A stretch of DNA of 64,000 bases from positions 3,768,183 to 3,832,182 of the forward strand of contig JAMWFC010000117.1 in NCBI GenBank assembly GCA_027475525.1, written 5' to 3'. The notes under the pieces are model-generated. The model was not told the DNA's origin. It worked only from the letters and a program-made list of their open reading frames with translations, and searched no databases. Of the stretch, positions 55,304 through 64,000 are shown piece after piece. The stretch comes from Macrolepiota albuminosa (Eukaryota > Basidiomycota > Agaricomycetes > Agaricales > Agaricaceae). Every line of letters starts with the position of its first letter. Positions within the stretch are counted from its first letter, which is position 1. The translations under genes and the position numbers were made by a program.

Positions 55304-56215
55304 ATGAGCATCTTTGACAGCTTATTCTTTGAAAAAAGCCAGGTGCCAGCCACAGCTGTTTTACGTATCAATGTGGCCTCTAACATTTCTCAATGCATAG
55401 CACAACAAGAAAATGAGCATAAACAAAAGAAATCAATAAGAGAAATGGTACCAGATCACTATTATGCACCATTTCATTTAGTTTTTGAAAAAGATAGTTT
55501 TGATGAACTACTTCCAAGACAGCCATGGGATCATGCAATAGACATTGTCCCAGGAGCAAATCTGACCAAACTATCGAAGGTTTACCCACTAAGTCTATAC
55601 AAGCAAAAGGAATTAGATGACTTTCTTGATGAAAACTTGAAGAGCGGAAGAATTAGAGGATCAAAGTCCCCATGGAGATCAGGATTCTTTTTTGTAAAGA
55701 AAAAGAATGGGAAGTTAAGACCTGTACAGGATTATCAAAAGTTAAACTCAGTAACAGTTAAGAACGTGTACTCTTTACCTCTCATTTCAGAAATCATAAG
55801 CAAACTACGTCATGCATGGTTTTTCTCCAAAATGGATATACACTGGGAATTTAATAATATTAGAATCAAAGAGGGTGATGAAGACAAAGCAGGCTTCTTA
55901 CCTAACCGAGGACTTTTTGAGCCTATGGTCATGTTTTTTGGTCTTTGTAATTCCCTGATGACATTCCAAACTATGATGAATAACCTTCTAAAAGATTTAA
56001 TACTCTGCAGCATTGCAATGGTTTATATGGACGACATACTAGCTAAGACACTGGCAGAGCACCAAAAAGTTGTACTCAAAATTCTTGAAATCCTTGATTG
56101 GAATAAACTGTACTTGAAACCAGAGAAATGTGAATTCGAAAAGACAGAAATTGAATACCTAGGTGTTGTAATCAGAGAAGGAAAGGTAGCAATAGATCTG
56201 CAAATATATAGTTGC
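55304..56215 (+). pseudogene. Reverse transcriptase of gypsy element 2, truncated
   Basis: Open for about 300 codons. RT blocks: SGFFFVKKKNGKLRPVQDYQ (about 55680), MDIHWEFNNIRI (about 55830), GLFEPMVMFFGLCNSLMTFQ (about 55910) and the catalytic MVYMDDIL (about 56018-56041), then EYLGVVI. It belongs to Ty3/gypsy, a different lineage from the chromovirus at 6449 (no similarity in gag or LTR). It stops at about 56215 before RNase H and integrase; the following bases resemble another LTR. Confidence 0.85.
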
Positions 56216-56223
56216 ATGGCATA

Positions 56224-56319
56224 GAATGGTACCCTCAGTCATTATTACACAGACTGAGGGTGAGCCCACATTACCTACAAACTTATGATAATTGACTAAC
56301 TGTACCTTAGATTTAGATA
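56224..56319. repeat. LTR remnant with hairpin
   Basis: Contains the perfect 10-bp hairpin accctcagtc/gactgagggt at 56231-56240 and 56252-56261, as in the solo LTR at 30286, and a similar stretch after it (taccttag). Cut by the Tc1-like element at 56320. Confidence 0.55.
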
Positions 56320-56491
56320 CAGTGGCTCAAAAAACTGTCTCAATGTTTCATACTTTTTGAAAGATGACATTGGCATGAAGGATGAGAAGTACTTAAAATC
56401 CTAATTAAATCATGTAAAATACTATAACATCATAGCTACAAAATAAATCTGGGTTTATGTAATTGAGATCAAAACTGATAGAGCAATAGCC

Positions 56492-56645
56492 ATTTTGAAA
56501 TATTCACTCATTGGGACAGTTTTTTGAGCATCTCTAATTTTAGTATCTAGTACTTTGTATGTCCTCCAATTTTGAAATATTCACTCATTGGGACAGTTTT
56601 TTGAGCATCTCTAATTTTAGTATCTAGTACTTTGTATGTCCTCCA
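56492..56645. repeat. 77-bp tandem duplication in Tc1-C terminal repeat
   Basis: Units 56492-56568 and 56569-56645 are identical. The element at 31016 shows this part once. Confidence 0.95.
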
Positions 56646-56699
56646 TTTGCCTTGATAACTGCTTGAATTCTTCTAGGCATGCTTTTTATTAGTCTTTGG

Positions 56700-57710
56700 C
56701 ATACCTCTGGTGGTATTTCATCCCACTTCTTTGCAACCCTCTCTCATGCACACCATAAGAAGGTGTTTCATACTGCCTAAGTTGCTCCTTGAGGTACTCC
56801 CAGAGATATTCAATAGGGTTGAGATCAGGGAATTGGGCTGGCTACCAAAGAACATCAAAGTTGTTGTCCTCAAACCACTTGTCAGCCCTCTTGGAGTGTT
56901 TGGGGTCATTGTCCTGTTGAAAGTAGTGGGCACCCTCCTCCATCTCCAATTTTTCAAAGCTCTCCTTTGCTCCATCATCCAAAGTTTCACAGTACTGCTC
57001 TGCATTCATGATCTCCACCACCTCCACAAGCCTTCCTACCCCATTTCAACCCATACAGCCCCATACCATGAGATTATTCTCTCCTCCATGCTTCACAGTA
57101 AGTGTAGTTGTTTGGTCTGAAATGCCTTCTCCTCATAGCTTCCACACATACTGCTTCCTATCTGACCCAATTCTGTTAATCTTTGTCTCATCTGTCTACA
57201 ACACCCTTTTCCAGTCCTCTATAGTCCAGTTCTGATGCTCCTGAGCCCATTTAAGCTGTAGTTGTTGATGTCTAGCTTTGAGCATAGGAACTTTTCTCTT
57301 GATAGTGGACCGATACCCCTCCTCCTTCAACACATTCCTGACAGTCTGGGAAGAGACAGGGTTGGAAATGATGTTGTTGATAAAATTGGTGGCCTGGACA
57401 GCTGTATCAAGTCTCCCAGTTGAGATTTGTCAAACAATAGCCTGTTTATCACATGGAGTAAGCTTAGCAGGATGGCCTCCAGGATGGTTTTCCTTGTTGA
57501 GATTTGTCAAACAATAGCCTGTTTATCACATGGAGTAAGCTTAGCAGGATGGCCTCCAGGATGGTTTTCCTTGTCCATCTCCAAATCTCTACCAATTCTC
57601 CTGATAGTAGACTTTCCTAGACCAGTTTGAGCCTCAATCTGATACAAAGAATACCCTTGAGCAAGAAAAGAAGCAACAGTAGAGCATTGTGCAGGAGGAA
57701 TAGGTTTCAT
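56700..57710 (-). pseudogene. Tc1-like transposase of Tc1-C
   Basis: Start codon at 57710 (MKPIPPAQCSTVASFLAQGY). Helix-turn-helix with TGLGKSTIRRIGRDLEMDKE, then a 77-bp duplication that breaks the frame at 57496, a middle part with the first catalytic block (TDETKINRI at about 57190), VWGCMGW, the second Asp block FQQDNDPKH (about 56910) and NPIEYLWEYLKEQL (about 56810). Catalytic acidic residues look intact. With the 77-bp units set aside, a few stops and small shifts remain, so it is probably dead, but it is the most complete transposase in the window. Confidence 0.85.
57419..57572. repeat. 77-bp tandem duplication in Tc1-C transposase
   Basis: Units 57419-57495 and 57496-57572 are identical. 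The element at 1490 has a single unit (about 1995-2075, opposite strand). Confidence 0.95.
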
Positions 57711-58073
57711 GATGGTGGTTGAAGGTCAAGATGTGGTTCAACCAGCTTGAACTACTCCCAAATATATCTAAACATGGTCACATGACTTTGTTTATATTCC
57801 CACATGCAACTTACTCTTTATTTCTGAGTAAAATAGGGATAAACCTGAAAAATTAGAGATGCTCAAAAAACTGTCCCAATGAGTGAATATTTTAAAATGG
57901 CTATTGCTCCATCGGTTTTGATCTTGATTACATAAACCTAGATTCATTTTGTAGCTACAATGCCATAGTATTTTACATGATTTAATTAGGATTTTAGGTA
58001 CTTCTCATCCTTCATGCCAATGTCATCTTTCAAAAAGTATGAAACATTGGGACAGTTTTTTGAGCCACTGTAG

Positions 58074-58325
58074 CCACAGCACCAAGTAATGTCACTGACA
58101 ACAATGAAGAGAATGAAGAAGCTGAGGAGGAGCCACAAAATATTGCCAACAGCTTGGAGATGGATGACACTGAGAGTATCCAGATTGACAGCAATGAATA
58201 TGTCACAGTGGATGTGCATGATAGTAATTACTATATTTGTAATAATGAGAATAAACACTTATTTGCACTAACAGAGTGCCAGAGGGATCAATGTGTCTGT
58301 ATGAAATGCATAACATTTAGTCCTT
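58074..58325 (+). pseudogene. Fragment of a chromovirus gag-pro linker
   Basis: Reads NNEENEEAEEEPQ, DDTESIQIDSNEYVTVDVHD and HLFALTECQRDQ, matching the acidic linker of the intact element (about 14770-14560, residues 175-245 of that ORF). Isolated piece, cut on the left by Tc1-C. Confidence 0.85.
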
Positions 58326-58776
58326 GATCATTGCAGCCTGCTATGTGAAACTTGTTGGGTGGCCTCAACATGTACTATTCACTAGCCCAGTAAATATATC
58401 AATGAAGGATGAACTCTTATTGATCTGCTTGTAACATATCATGTTATGGCTTTACTAATTAGTATACAGATTATATTAATTATTTAATATTTATTTTTAC
58501 ATACTAGCTGGCTGCCTTACCTCAGGCAGCCAATTTTACTGTCATACGTAGTACTAGAATTGCATACTGATCTGGTTCTGTCATGTGACTGTAAGGCTAA
58601 GCTTTTATCTGACTTTGTTTCACTTTTTTGAACCTTTTGGGTTCAATTCTGATACTGCGGATGTGGACTATGTATCTAGACTGATAGCCTAGACTGTGAT
58701 TGCATCGAACAGAACAGTGCATCAACTTCTTTGACACACACTTCTGGACTAAAGAGACGTAGCAACACCTGATTGG
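58326..58776. other. Possible LTR and leader of gypsy element 3
   Basis: 58430-58532 begins TGTAACAT and ends ...cctcaggcagcca. It resembles the ends of the 176-bp chromovirus LTR (TGTAAC start; tagct and cctcagg near the end), so it may be the decayed 5' LTR. The rest would be leader before the ATG at 58777. Short. Confidence 0.4.
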
Positions 58777-61700
58777 ATGGATACCAATCAATCTGCTAAA
58801 CCAACACATGATGGTGAGACCATTGACCAGTCATTGGCATATCCTCAATCTGCTGCGACAGACATGGGTCGTCCCAGGTCAGAATATACTGAGGCTCAGC
58901 CTTCCCAGCAGCCTCAGAGAATGCCAGGAGGGATACAATAGAGTGAAGTACGGCTGACAGCTGTGCCAAGCAGTGCAGCAAGACCAGGAGTAGTTGTGGA
59001 AAACCTGGACCAGCAACCTGGCAGGGATCACAAATTCCCCATGTAGGCTGGGAGGTCAGGGCAACAGTTCCAGAGCAGGAGTAGTGCTCAGGGTCCTACT
59101 GAAGGTCACAGACCTTCATCATACTTCCTGGGGAAGATGCCAAGGCCAGAAGCAGGCAGTTGGAGAGTTCCAACTGAATCCACTCCACTGACACAACATC
59201 AGCAGGGAGTTGGAATGCCGCAGGAAATGACAATTCCCAAGCAGAGAACGCTGGCAGTACACTGGGAGGACAAAACTTCCAATGACAAAGAGAGTGGATG
59301 GAGTGAGTCCACCCTTCAGGTTTAGTGTGCCATGCTATGGAAAAGATACCCTAGCATTACTAAAGATACCACACATGCGTGACTAGGACTGTATGTACTG
59401 AAACACATACAGTTGATACAAGCTAGAGGTGACAATGTACCTCAGTTGAATACCATTGAATATATTACATTGTATGTTCAGATTCTTGAGCTGGAAGCCC
59501 AAGCATATATGTATCGCAAGGCTAATCAAGGATCAGCTGCCTCAACCCCAAAGGGAGCAAATTTGATCCCAAATATACCCCCTTCAGCAAAGCCAGAGTT
59601 GTCTCCCCATTTGAAGGAGGCAATGAGCAATATATATGCGCCCCAGCAAGCAGAAGAGTCTGATGAGCAGTTTGCAGCAAGGTTTGCTGCAGCACAAAGG
59701 CAAAACGTGTTCTGAGGTCAACAAAGGAGACCTCTGTCAATGGCTGTGGTAGACAGTCACCTACCCAAGGCAGGGAAGTCACTGCATCCTCACACAAAGC
59801 AGGAATCAGTGGAGAATACTCCACTGACAAATCAAGTGCCATTGGCAGATAAGTTTGCGGAGAGGGTGGCTTATCAGCACATGCAAAACCAAGACCTGAA
59901 GCACCAGGGACACTCCTGGATAGATGATCAGGGTATCGTATTCAATGGGATAACACCCATGGACAAGATGAGAAGGCAATATGTCCAACGGACATGACAG
60001 CCTGATATTAGGAGAGGGGACCCACCCTCTACAGATCTGAGTCGACTTCCTGGGAGACAGGTGATGGAGGAGCTAGAGGGACAAGAGAACCCACTGCAAT
60101 GGAATGATGCAGGAAAATTGCACTATACAGGCCACCAACCTGTACATGCATTCTCTGTGGTACCTCTTGCTGAAGGCAGGAATAAAATGCCTGGAGTAAC
60201 TGAGGCGACCAAGGTGTATACTGAGAATATGCACCAGCGCCTCAGTAGTATAATTGATGATGTGGTAGGCATAGCACTGTGCCTACCCAAAGGTATCAAA
60301 CCGCAAAAGGCAGAGTCAAAACACATCCATCTGTACAGAGGAGAAGCCAAGTTTAGCAACTTGGAAAACTGGATGATGGATGTGTGCAACCATCTGGCTG
60401 CATGCCAGTATGGGGGTGATTGTCTGGACAGAGAATGTGTATTTGTTCTCCCGGAGTTCTTGGACGGACCTGCCAAGGCCTGGTTTCAACATCATGTCTT
60501 GCACTACAATCGTGCAAGACAGCAATGGACGTTCAAGGATGTAATCCTTGAACTATATAACAGATTTGTGAGTGCATCCACCATGCAGGATGCTTGGGAG
60601 GCATTCATTGCGACCTCCTATACCAAAAGATTGGGTGTTCAAGATTTCTATGACACTTTGATTGACTACACGCAGAATATGTCTATTTACCCAGACAATT
60701 GGGTAATGATTGATACATTCCTGCATGGGATACCTGATGCGGTGAGAGAGTCTCTCATTTGTGATGATGGGCTATTGCCCGAAGTGAATACAGTTGAGGA
60801 ATTTGTAGTGCATGTGTTGCGCTACAAATAAGCCCACAAAATAGCAAGACACTTTGAGCTACATAGCTCAAAGATTTGATTGACAAAAAGGACCGAGCCT
60901 CAGAAGGTAGGCACCTTCTGGGCCTGCCAAAAGAAAATGGTGGGTAATGCAAACCTGAGGTTTGTAGTGAGGACAGCACCTTGGCAGGAGCGACACTTCT
61001 GGAGCAATCAAGCGGTGGATCATAGGGATGCACCGGCACAGGACCCTCAGACAGGCCCATGCTGAGAGGGTGCTCAGCCGCATCAGGTTGCTGGTGTGGC
61101 CAAGTCGCCGACTGGGCCACCAAAGGTTGAAGCAGCCCACCCTTTTGTGGTGAATAAGTGCTTCAAATGTGGCCACCCTGGGCATTTTGTGAATGCATGT
61201 CCAGAGAGTGGTGGATGGCCAGTGGCTAAGCCACATGCATATGTATGGGCAGCTCATACTGCTATCCCTGATGTCAAAGGAATAGACTCAGGTAATGAAC
61301 CTGACATGGAAGATGATGAGGTGGAATATGTCTATTTACCCAGACAATTGGATAATGATCGATACCTTCCTGTGTGGGATACCCAACATGATAAGAGAGT
61401 CTCTCATTTGTGATGATGGGCTATCACCCGAAGTGAATACCGTTGAGGAGTTTATAGCGCATGCGTTGCGCTACAAACAAGCCCACAAAATAGCAAGACA
61501 CTTTGAGCTACATAGCTCAAAGATTCAATCAATGAGAAAGATCAAGCCATGGAAGGTAGGCACCTTCTGGGCCTGTCAAAAAGAAATGGTGGGCAATATG
61601 AATCCGAGGTTCATAGTGAGGACAGCACCTCGGCAAGAGCGACACTTCCGGAGTGACTGACCGGTGGATTGTAGGGATGCACTGGTACAGGACCTTCAGA

Positions 61701-62670
61701 GGGGTCCACACTGAGAGAGTGCTCGGCCGCTTCAGGCTGCTGGTGTGGCCAAGTTGCCAACTGGGCCATTAAAGGTTGAAGCAGCCCACCCTTTTGTGGT
61801 GAATAAGTGCTTCAAATGTGGCCAACCTGGGCATTTTGTGAATGCATGTCCAGAGAGTGGTGGATGGCCAGTGGCTAAGCCACATGCATATATATGGGCA
61901 GCTCATACTGCTATCCCTGATGTCAAAGGGATAGACTCAGGTAATAAACCTGACATGGAAGATGATGAGGTGGAGAACCTCAGTCCTGAAGCACCAGAGG
62001 ATGAGAATGCCTCTGTATTAGAAGAGTTGTCAGATGACGAGTATGTTGAAGTCAACGTATACAACAACAACTATTACACCCAGGAGTTGGACTCAGAATT
62101 CATGGGAGCTCTGACAGACTACCCAGCCAGCACATTAGACCGACTAGTTGGAGCAGCCAATGTGAAGGTGTATAAGGTACACCTTTGCAAGGCTCCAGAG
62201 AAACTGGTGAGACCAGTATTGAAGCACAAGGACAAGGAGTGCCTTGCGTTGTACATGAGGTGAATGGCCACAAGGCATGGACGTTGTGGAATTCAGGAAG
62301 TATGACCACTGGGGTGACACCTCAGTTTTGTCAAGTGCATGATATTTCTGTCAGTGAGTTGAAGGAGCCACTACTCCTTTAGTTAGGCACTGTGGGCAGT
62401 CGAGCTGCAGTACATTTTGGTACACAGGTGAGCATTGCCTGTGCGAGATTGAGAACAAAAGAGTATCTAGACGTAGCAAATTTTGATCGCTACGACATGA
62501 TTATAGGCATGCCATATATGAGGAAGCACAATGTTCTGCTTGATTTCAAGAAGAATGAGATAGTGGTGGATGGCACCACCATCCCTGCTGTGCGAGTGAC
62601 CATAGATAATGGTGATGGATGCCTCCATTGACACCATGCCACAGAAAAGAAGGTGCTAGTCAGGCAACAC
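58777..62670 (+). pseudogene. Gag-pro of gypsy element 3, decayed chromovirus relative
   Basis: Same protein plan as the intact element on the minus strand. N-terminal low-complexity part, then EDWAMD-like block LENWMMDVCNHLAACQYGGD (about 60360), WTFKDVILELYNRFVSAST (about 60528), CCHC knuckle CFKCGHPGHFVNAC (about 61160 and again about 61810), acidic linker, and protease NSGSMTTGVTPQF with IIGMPYM. The protease Asp of DSG is Asn. Many stops, nearly all explained by C-to-T or G-to-A changes. A 649-bp segment is present twice (60676-61324 and 61325-61974). Ends at the conserved TGA at 62671. Confidence 0.9.
60676..61974. repeat. 649-bp tandem duplication inside gag of gypsy 3
   Basis: Units 60676-61324 and 61325-61974 run in tandem with several percent differences, each holding the end of the capsid region and a zinc knuckle. 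Unlike the 77-bp repeats the units have diverged, so this is either an older duplication or a join of two element copies. Confidence 0.85.
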
Positions 62671-62697
62671 TGACTAGATGGTGGCAGTAAATTGCCT
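62671..62697 (+). promoter_or_regulatory. Conserved UGA-CUAG context before pol in gypsy 3
   Basis: tgactagatgg at 62671-62681 is identical to the stop context of the intact chromovirus. It lies at the same boundary (protease end, then LDGG... leading to the pol linker). An inverted repeat GGCA/TGCC follows at about the same distance. Confidence 0.65.
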
Positions 62698-64000
62698 ACT
62701 GTGGAGGATGGAGAGGATGAAGAGCAAGCTTGTGTGAGCTTGCCAACAGATAGTCCAGCATTGTTGGTGCTGGAAAGTGAGGCTGTAGAGTATGAACATA
62801 CTCTGAAGAGGGGGAAAAGCCCCAAGATGAAGTGTGAAAGGCAGAGTAAGCCTGAGGACAAGCAGCCTCAGCACACGACAAGCACAAATTGCCAACCAAC
62901 ATTGTCACAAGTAAAGGTTGAGGACCTGGTAACAGATGACAAACAGGAAATGATGGAGGATGAAACATCCTCCACACATACGAATCGGTCAATCTGGGAT
63001 CGACCAGTACCTCACCCCATGTTTGAATAGGCGTTTGACCCATGGATGCCTGCTGAGTGGAATGAGTTAGTGGCATCAATGTATGCATGGAATGGACCAT
63101 GCTGGATGCCAAAGGAGGAGTCATATCATCAGGCTAGCAATGACAAGATATCACTACCAAGTGAGGTGTTTTTTGACAGACTGTCTGTGACGTTGTGGAG
63201 AAGCAAGAAGGAGGTGCCTGTACAACTGCACATGCCGGATGACAGTGAGCTGAGGATTACTGCCCTCAGAGAGAAGTATGGCTGCCCAGCCGTACAAGCA
63301 AAGTTGTCCAGGCATCCATGCAAGGATGTGAACTGGAAAGGCAAAGGTAAAACTGTTGGTTTTATGGAGAAGGACATTCCGGACCTATGGTTGCAGTGGC
63401 AGTGGGAATTTGGGGATATTCTGAACAGAACCAAGGAGGAATTACCTCCTTGGCATGAGGTCAACCATGAAATCAACCTTATTGATGAGAATCAGGTGTA
63501 TAAATATCATTCGTCACGATGTCCAATGGCGTTGCAGCAACAGCTCAGAGACAAGACCAATTGGTACCTGAGAGCCCACTGGTGGGAAGCCCAACCGGCA
63601 TCCCAAGCTGCTCCGCTATTGTGCATTCCAAAGAAAGATGGTACCCTGAGGATGGCATTGGATGCTTGCCAACGCAATGACAACACCATAAAGGATGTGA
63701 AGCCACTCTTGGATCAGGAAGTGATTCAAGAAGATGTAGCCAGAGCAAAGTTCAGGTCAAAAATTGACCTGATGGATGCGTATGAGCAAGTGAGAATTTG
63801 CTTGTCCAATATTCCGAAGACAGTGTTCTCATCAATCATGGGAACATATGTTAGCAACATCATGCAGATAGGAGACTGTAGTGCTCCTGCAACATTTCAG
63901 AGGTTGATGACCTCCATTTTCCAGGATGTCATTGGGAGGTTCATCCATATATATCTGGATGACATATTCATATACTCCAACTCAATCAAAGAACACAAAG
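62674..64000 (+). pseudogene. Pol of gypsy element 3, cut by window end
   Basis: Begins with the linker after the UGA (LPTDSPALLVLESEA, VKVEDLV), matching the intact Pol, then the RT: AAPLLCIPKKDGTLRMALDA (about 63610), RSKIDLMDAYEQVRI (about 63757), CSAPATFQRLMTSIFQDVIG (about 63880) and YLDDIFIYS at about 63952. One TAG at 63028 and a few others interrupt it. RNase H, integrase and any ORF3 lie beyond 64000. Confidence 0.88.

Larger units (their letters stand above)
56320..58070 (-). mobile_element. Tc1-like transposon, full length (Tc1-C)
   Basis: Flanked by TA at 56318-56319 and 58071-58072. Terminal inverted repeats of about 222 bp: 56320 to about 56545 and about 57848 to 58070. 1751 bp as given, 1597 bp if two 77-bp units are discounted. 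Each terminal repeat is itself bounded by an inverted pair (gctcaaaaaactgtcccaat outside, its complement inside). Confidence 0.92.

Noticed and set aside
1..64000. tRNA, rRNA or CRISPR-like arrays
   Set aside because: No cloverleaf, rRNA core or regularly spaced repeat set was seen on either strand by eye.

Overview
The window reads as a repeat-rich, AT-rich segment of a filamentous basidiomycete genome, probably an Agaricomycete. The clues are GT-AG introns of about 50-60 bp, a Ty3/gypsy chromovirus, an intact SCD6/LSM14 gene with basidiomycete-style small introns, Tc1-like elements, CACTA-like MITEs, and gene relics of fungal type (secreted amidase, Sir2). No bacterial features were seen.

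Layout. 1-6448 and 17923-20351 are one decayed copy of a repeat of about 8 kb of unknown identity. A second, better preserved copy lies at 31919-39820. Copy 1 was hit by a Tc1-like element (1490-3018) and by a very young 11.5-kb Ty3/gypsy chromovirus on the minus strand (6449-17917; identical 176-bp LTRs, 5-bp target duplication). 20352-24981 holds small foldback elements and little else. 24982-27521 is an island of GC-rich normal genes: an uncharacterised Arg/Lys-rich protein and, divergently, SCD6. 28330-29810 has a partial and a complete copy of a four-exon membrane-protein gene, followed by a solo LTR. 39821-43823 is a relic of a secreted amidase gene split by an antisense Sir2 relic. 45864-47447 is a decayed multi-exon gene. 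48311-52135 is a second copy of the SCD6/membrane-protein block, in which SCD6 is broken and the membrane gene is intact. 52309-56319 is a third SCD6 scrap cut by a decayed gypsy element, 56320-58070 is a Tc1-like element, and 58074-64000 is a decayed relative of the young chromovirus that runs off the window.

Most striking points. (1) The young chromovirus separates gag-pro from pol by a single in-frame UGA followed by CUAG, and the same 11-base context sits at the same place in the diverged relative at 62671, suggesting programmed stop-codon readthrough. (2) The same element carries a third ORF of about 980-1020 codons in the env position, with a coiled coil, an AT-hook-like motif and an unknown conserved-looking domain. 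(3) Eleven tandem duplications, every one with a period of exactly 77 bp, are scattered over unrelated sequence. This looks like unmerged k=77 assembly overlaps rather than biology, and it breaks several reading frames. (4) Paralogous blocks give empty sites for the gypsy element, a solo LTR, a Tc1 element and a CACTG MITE.

Only five loci look like functional host genes: the Arg/Lys-rich gene, SCD6, the two membrane-protein paralogues and, less surely, a spliced gene inside repeat copy 2. Almost everything else is mobile DNA or its debris.
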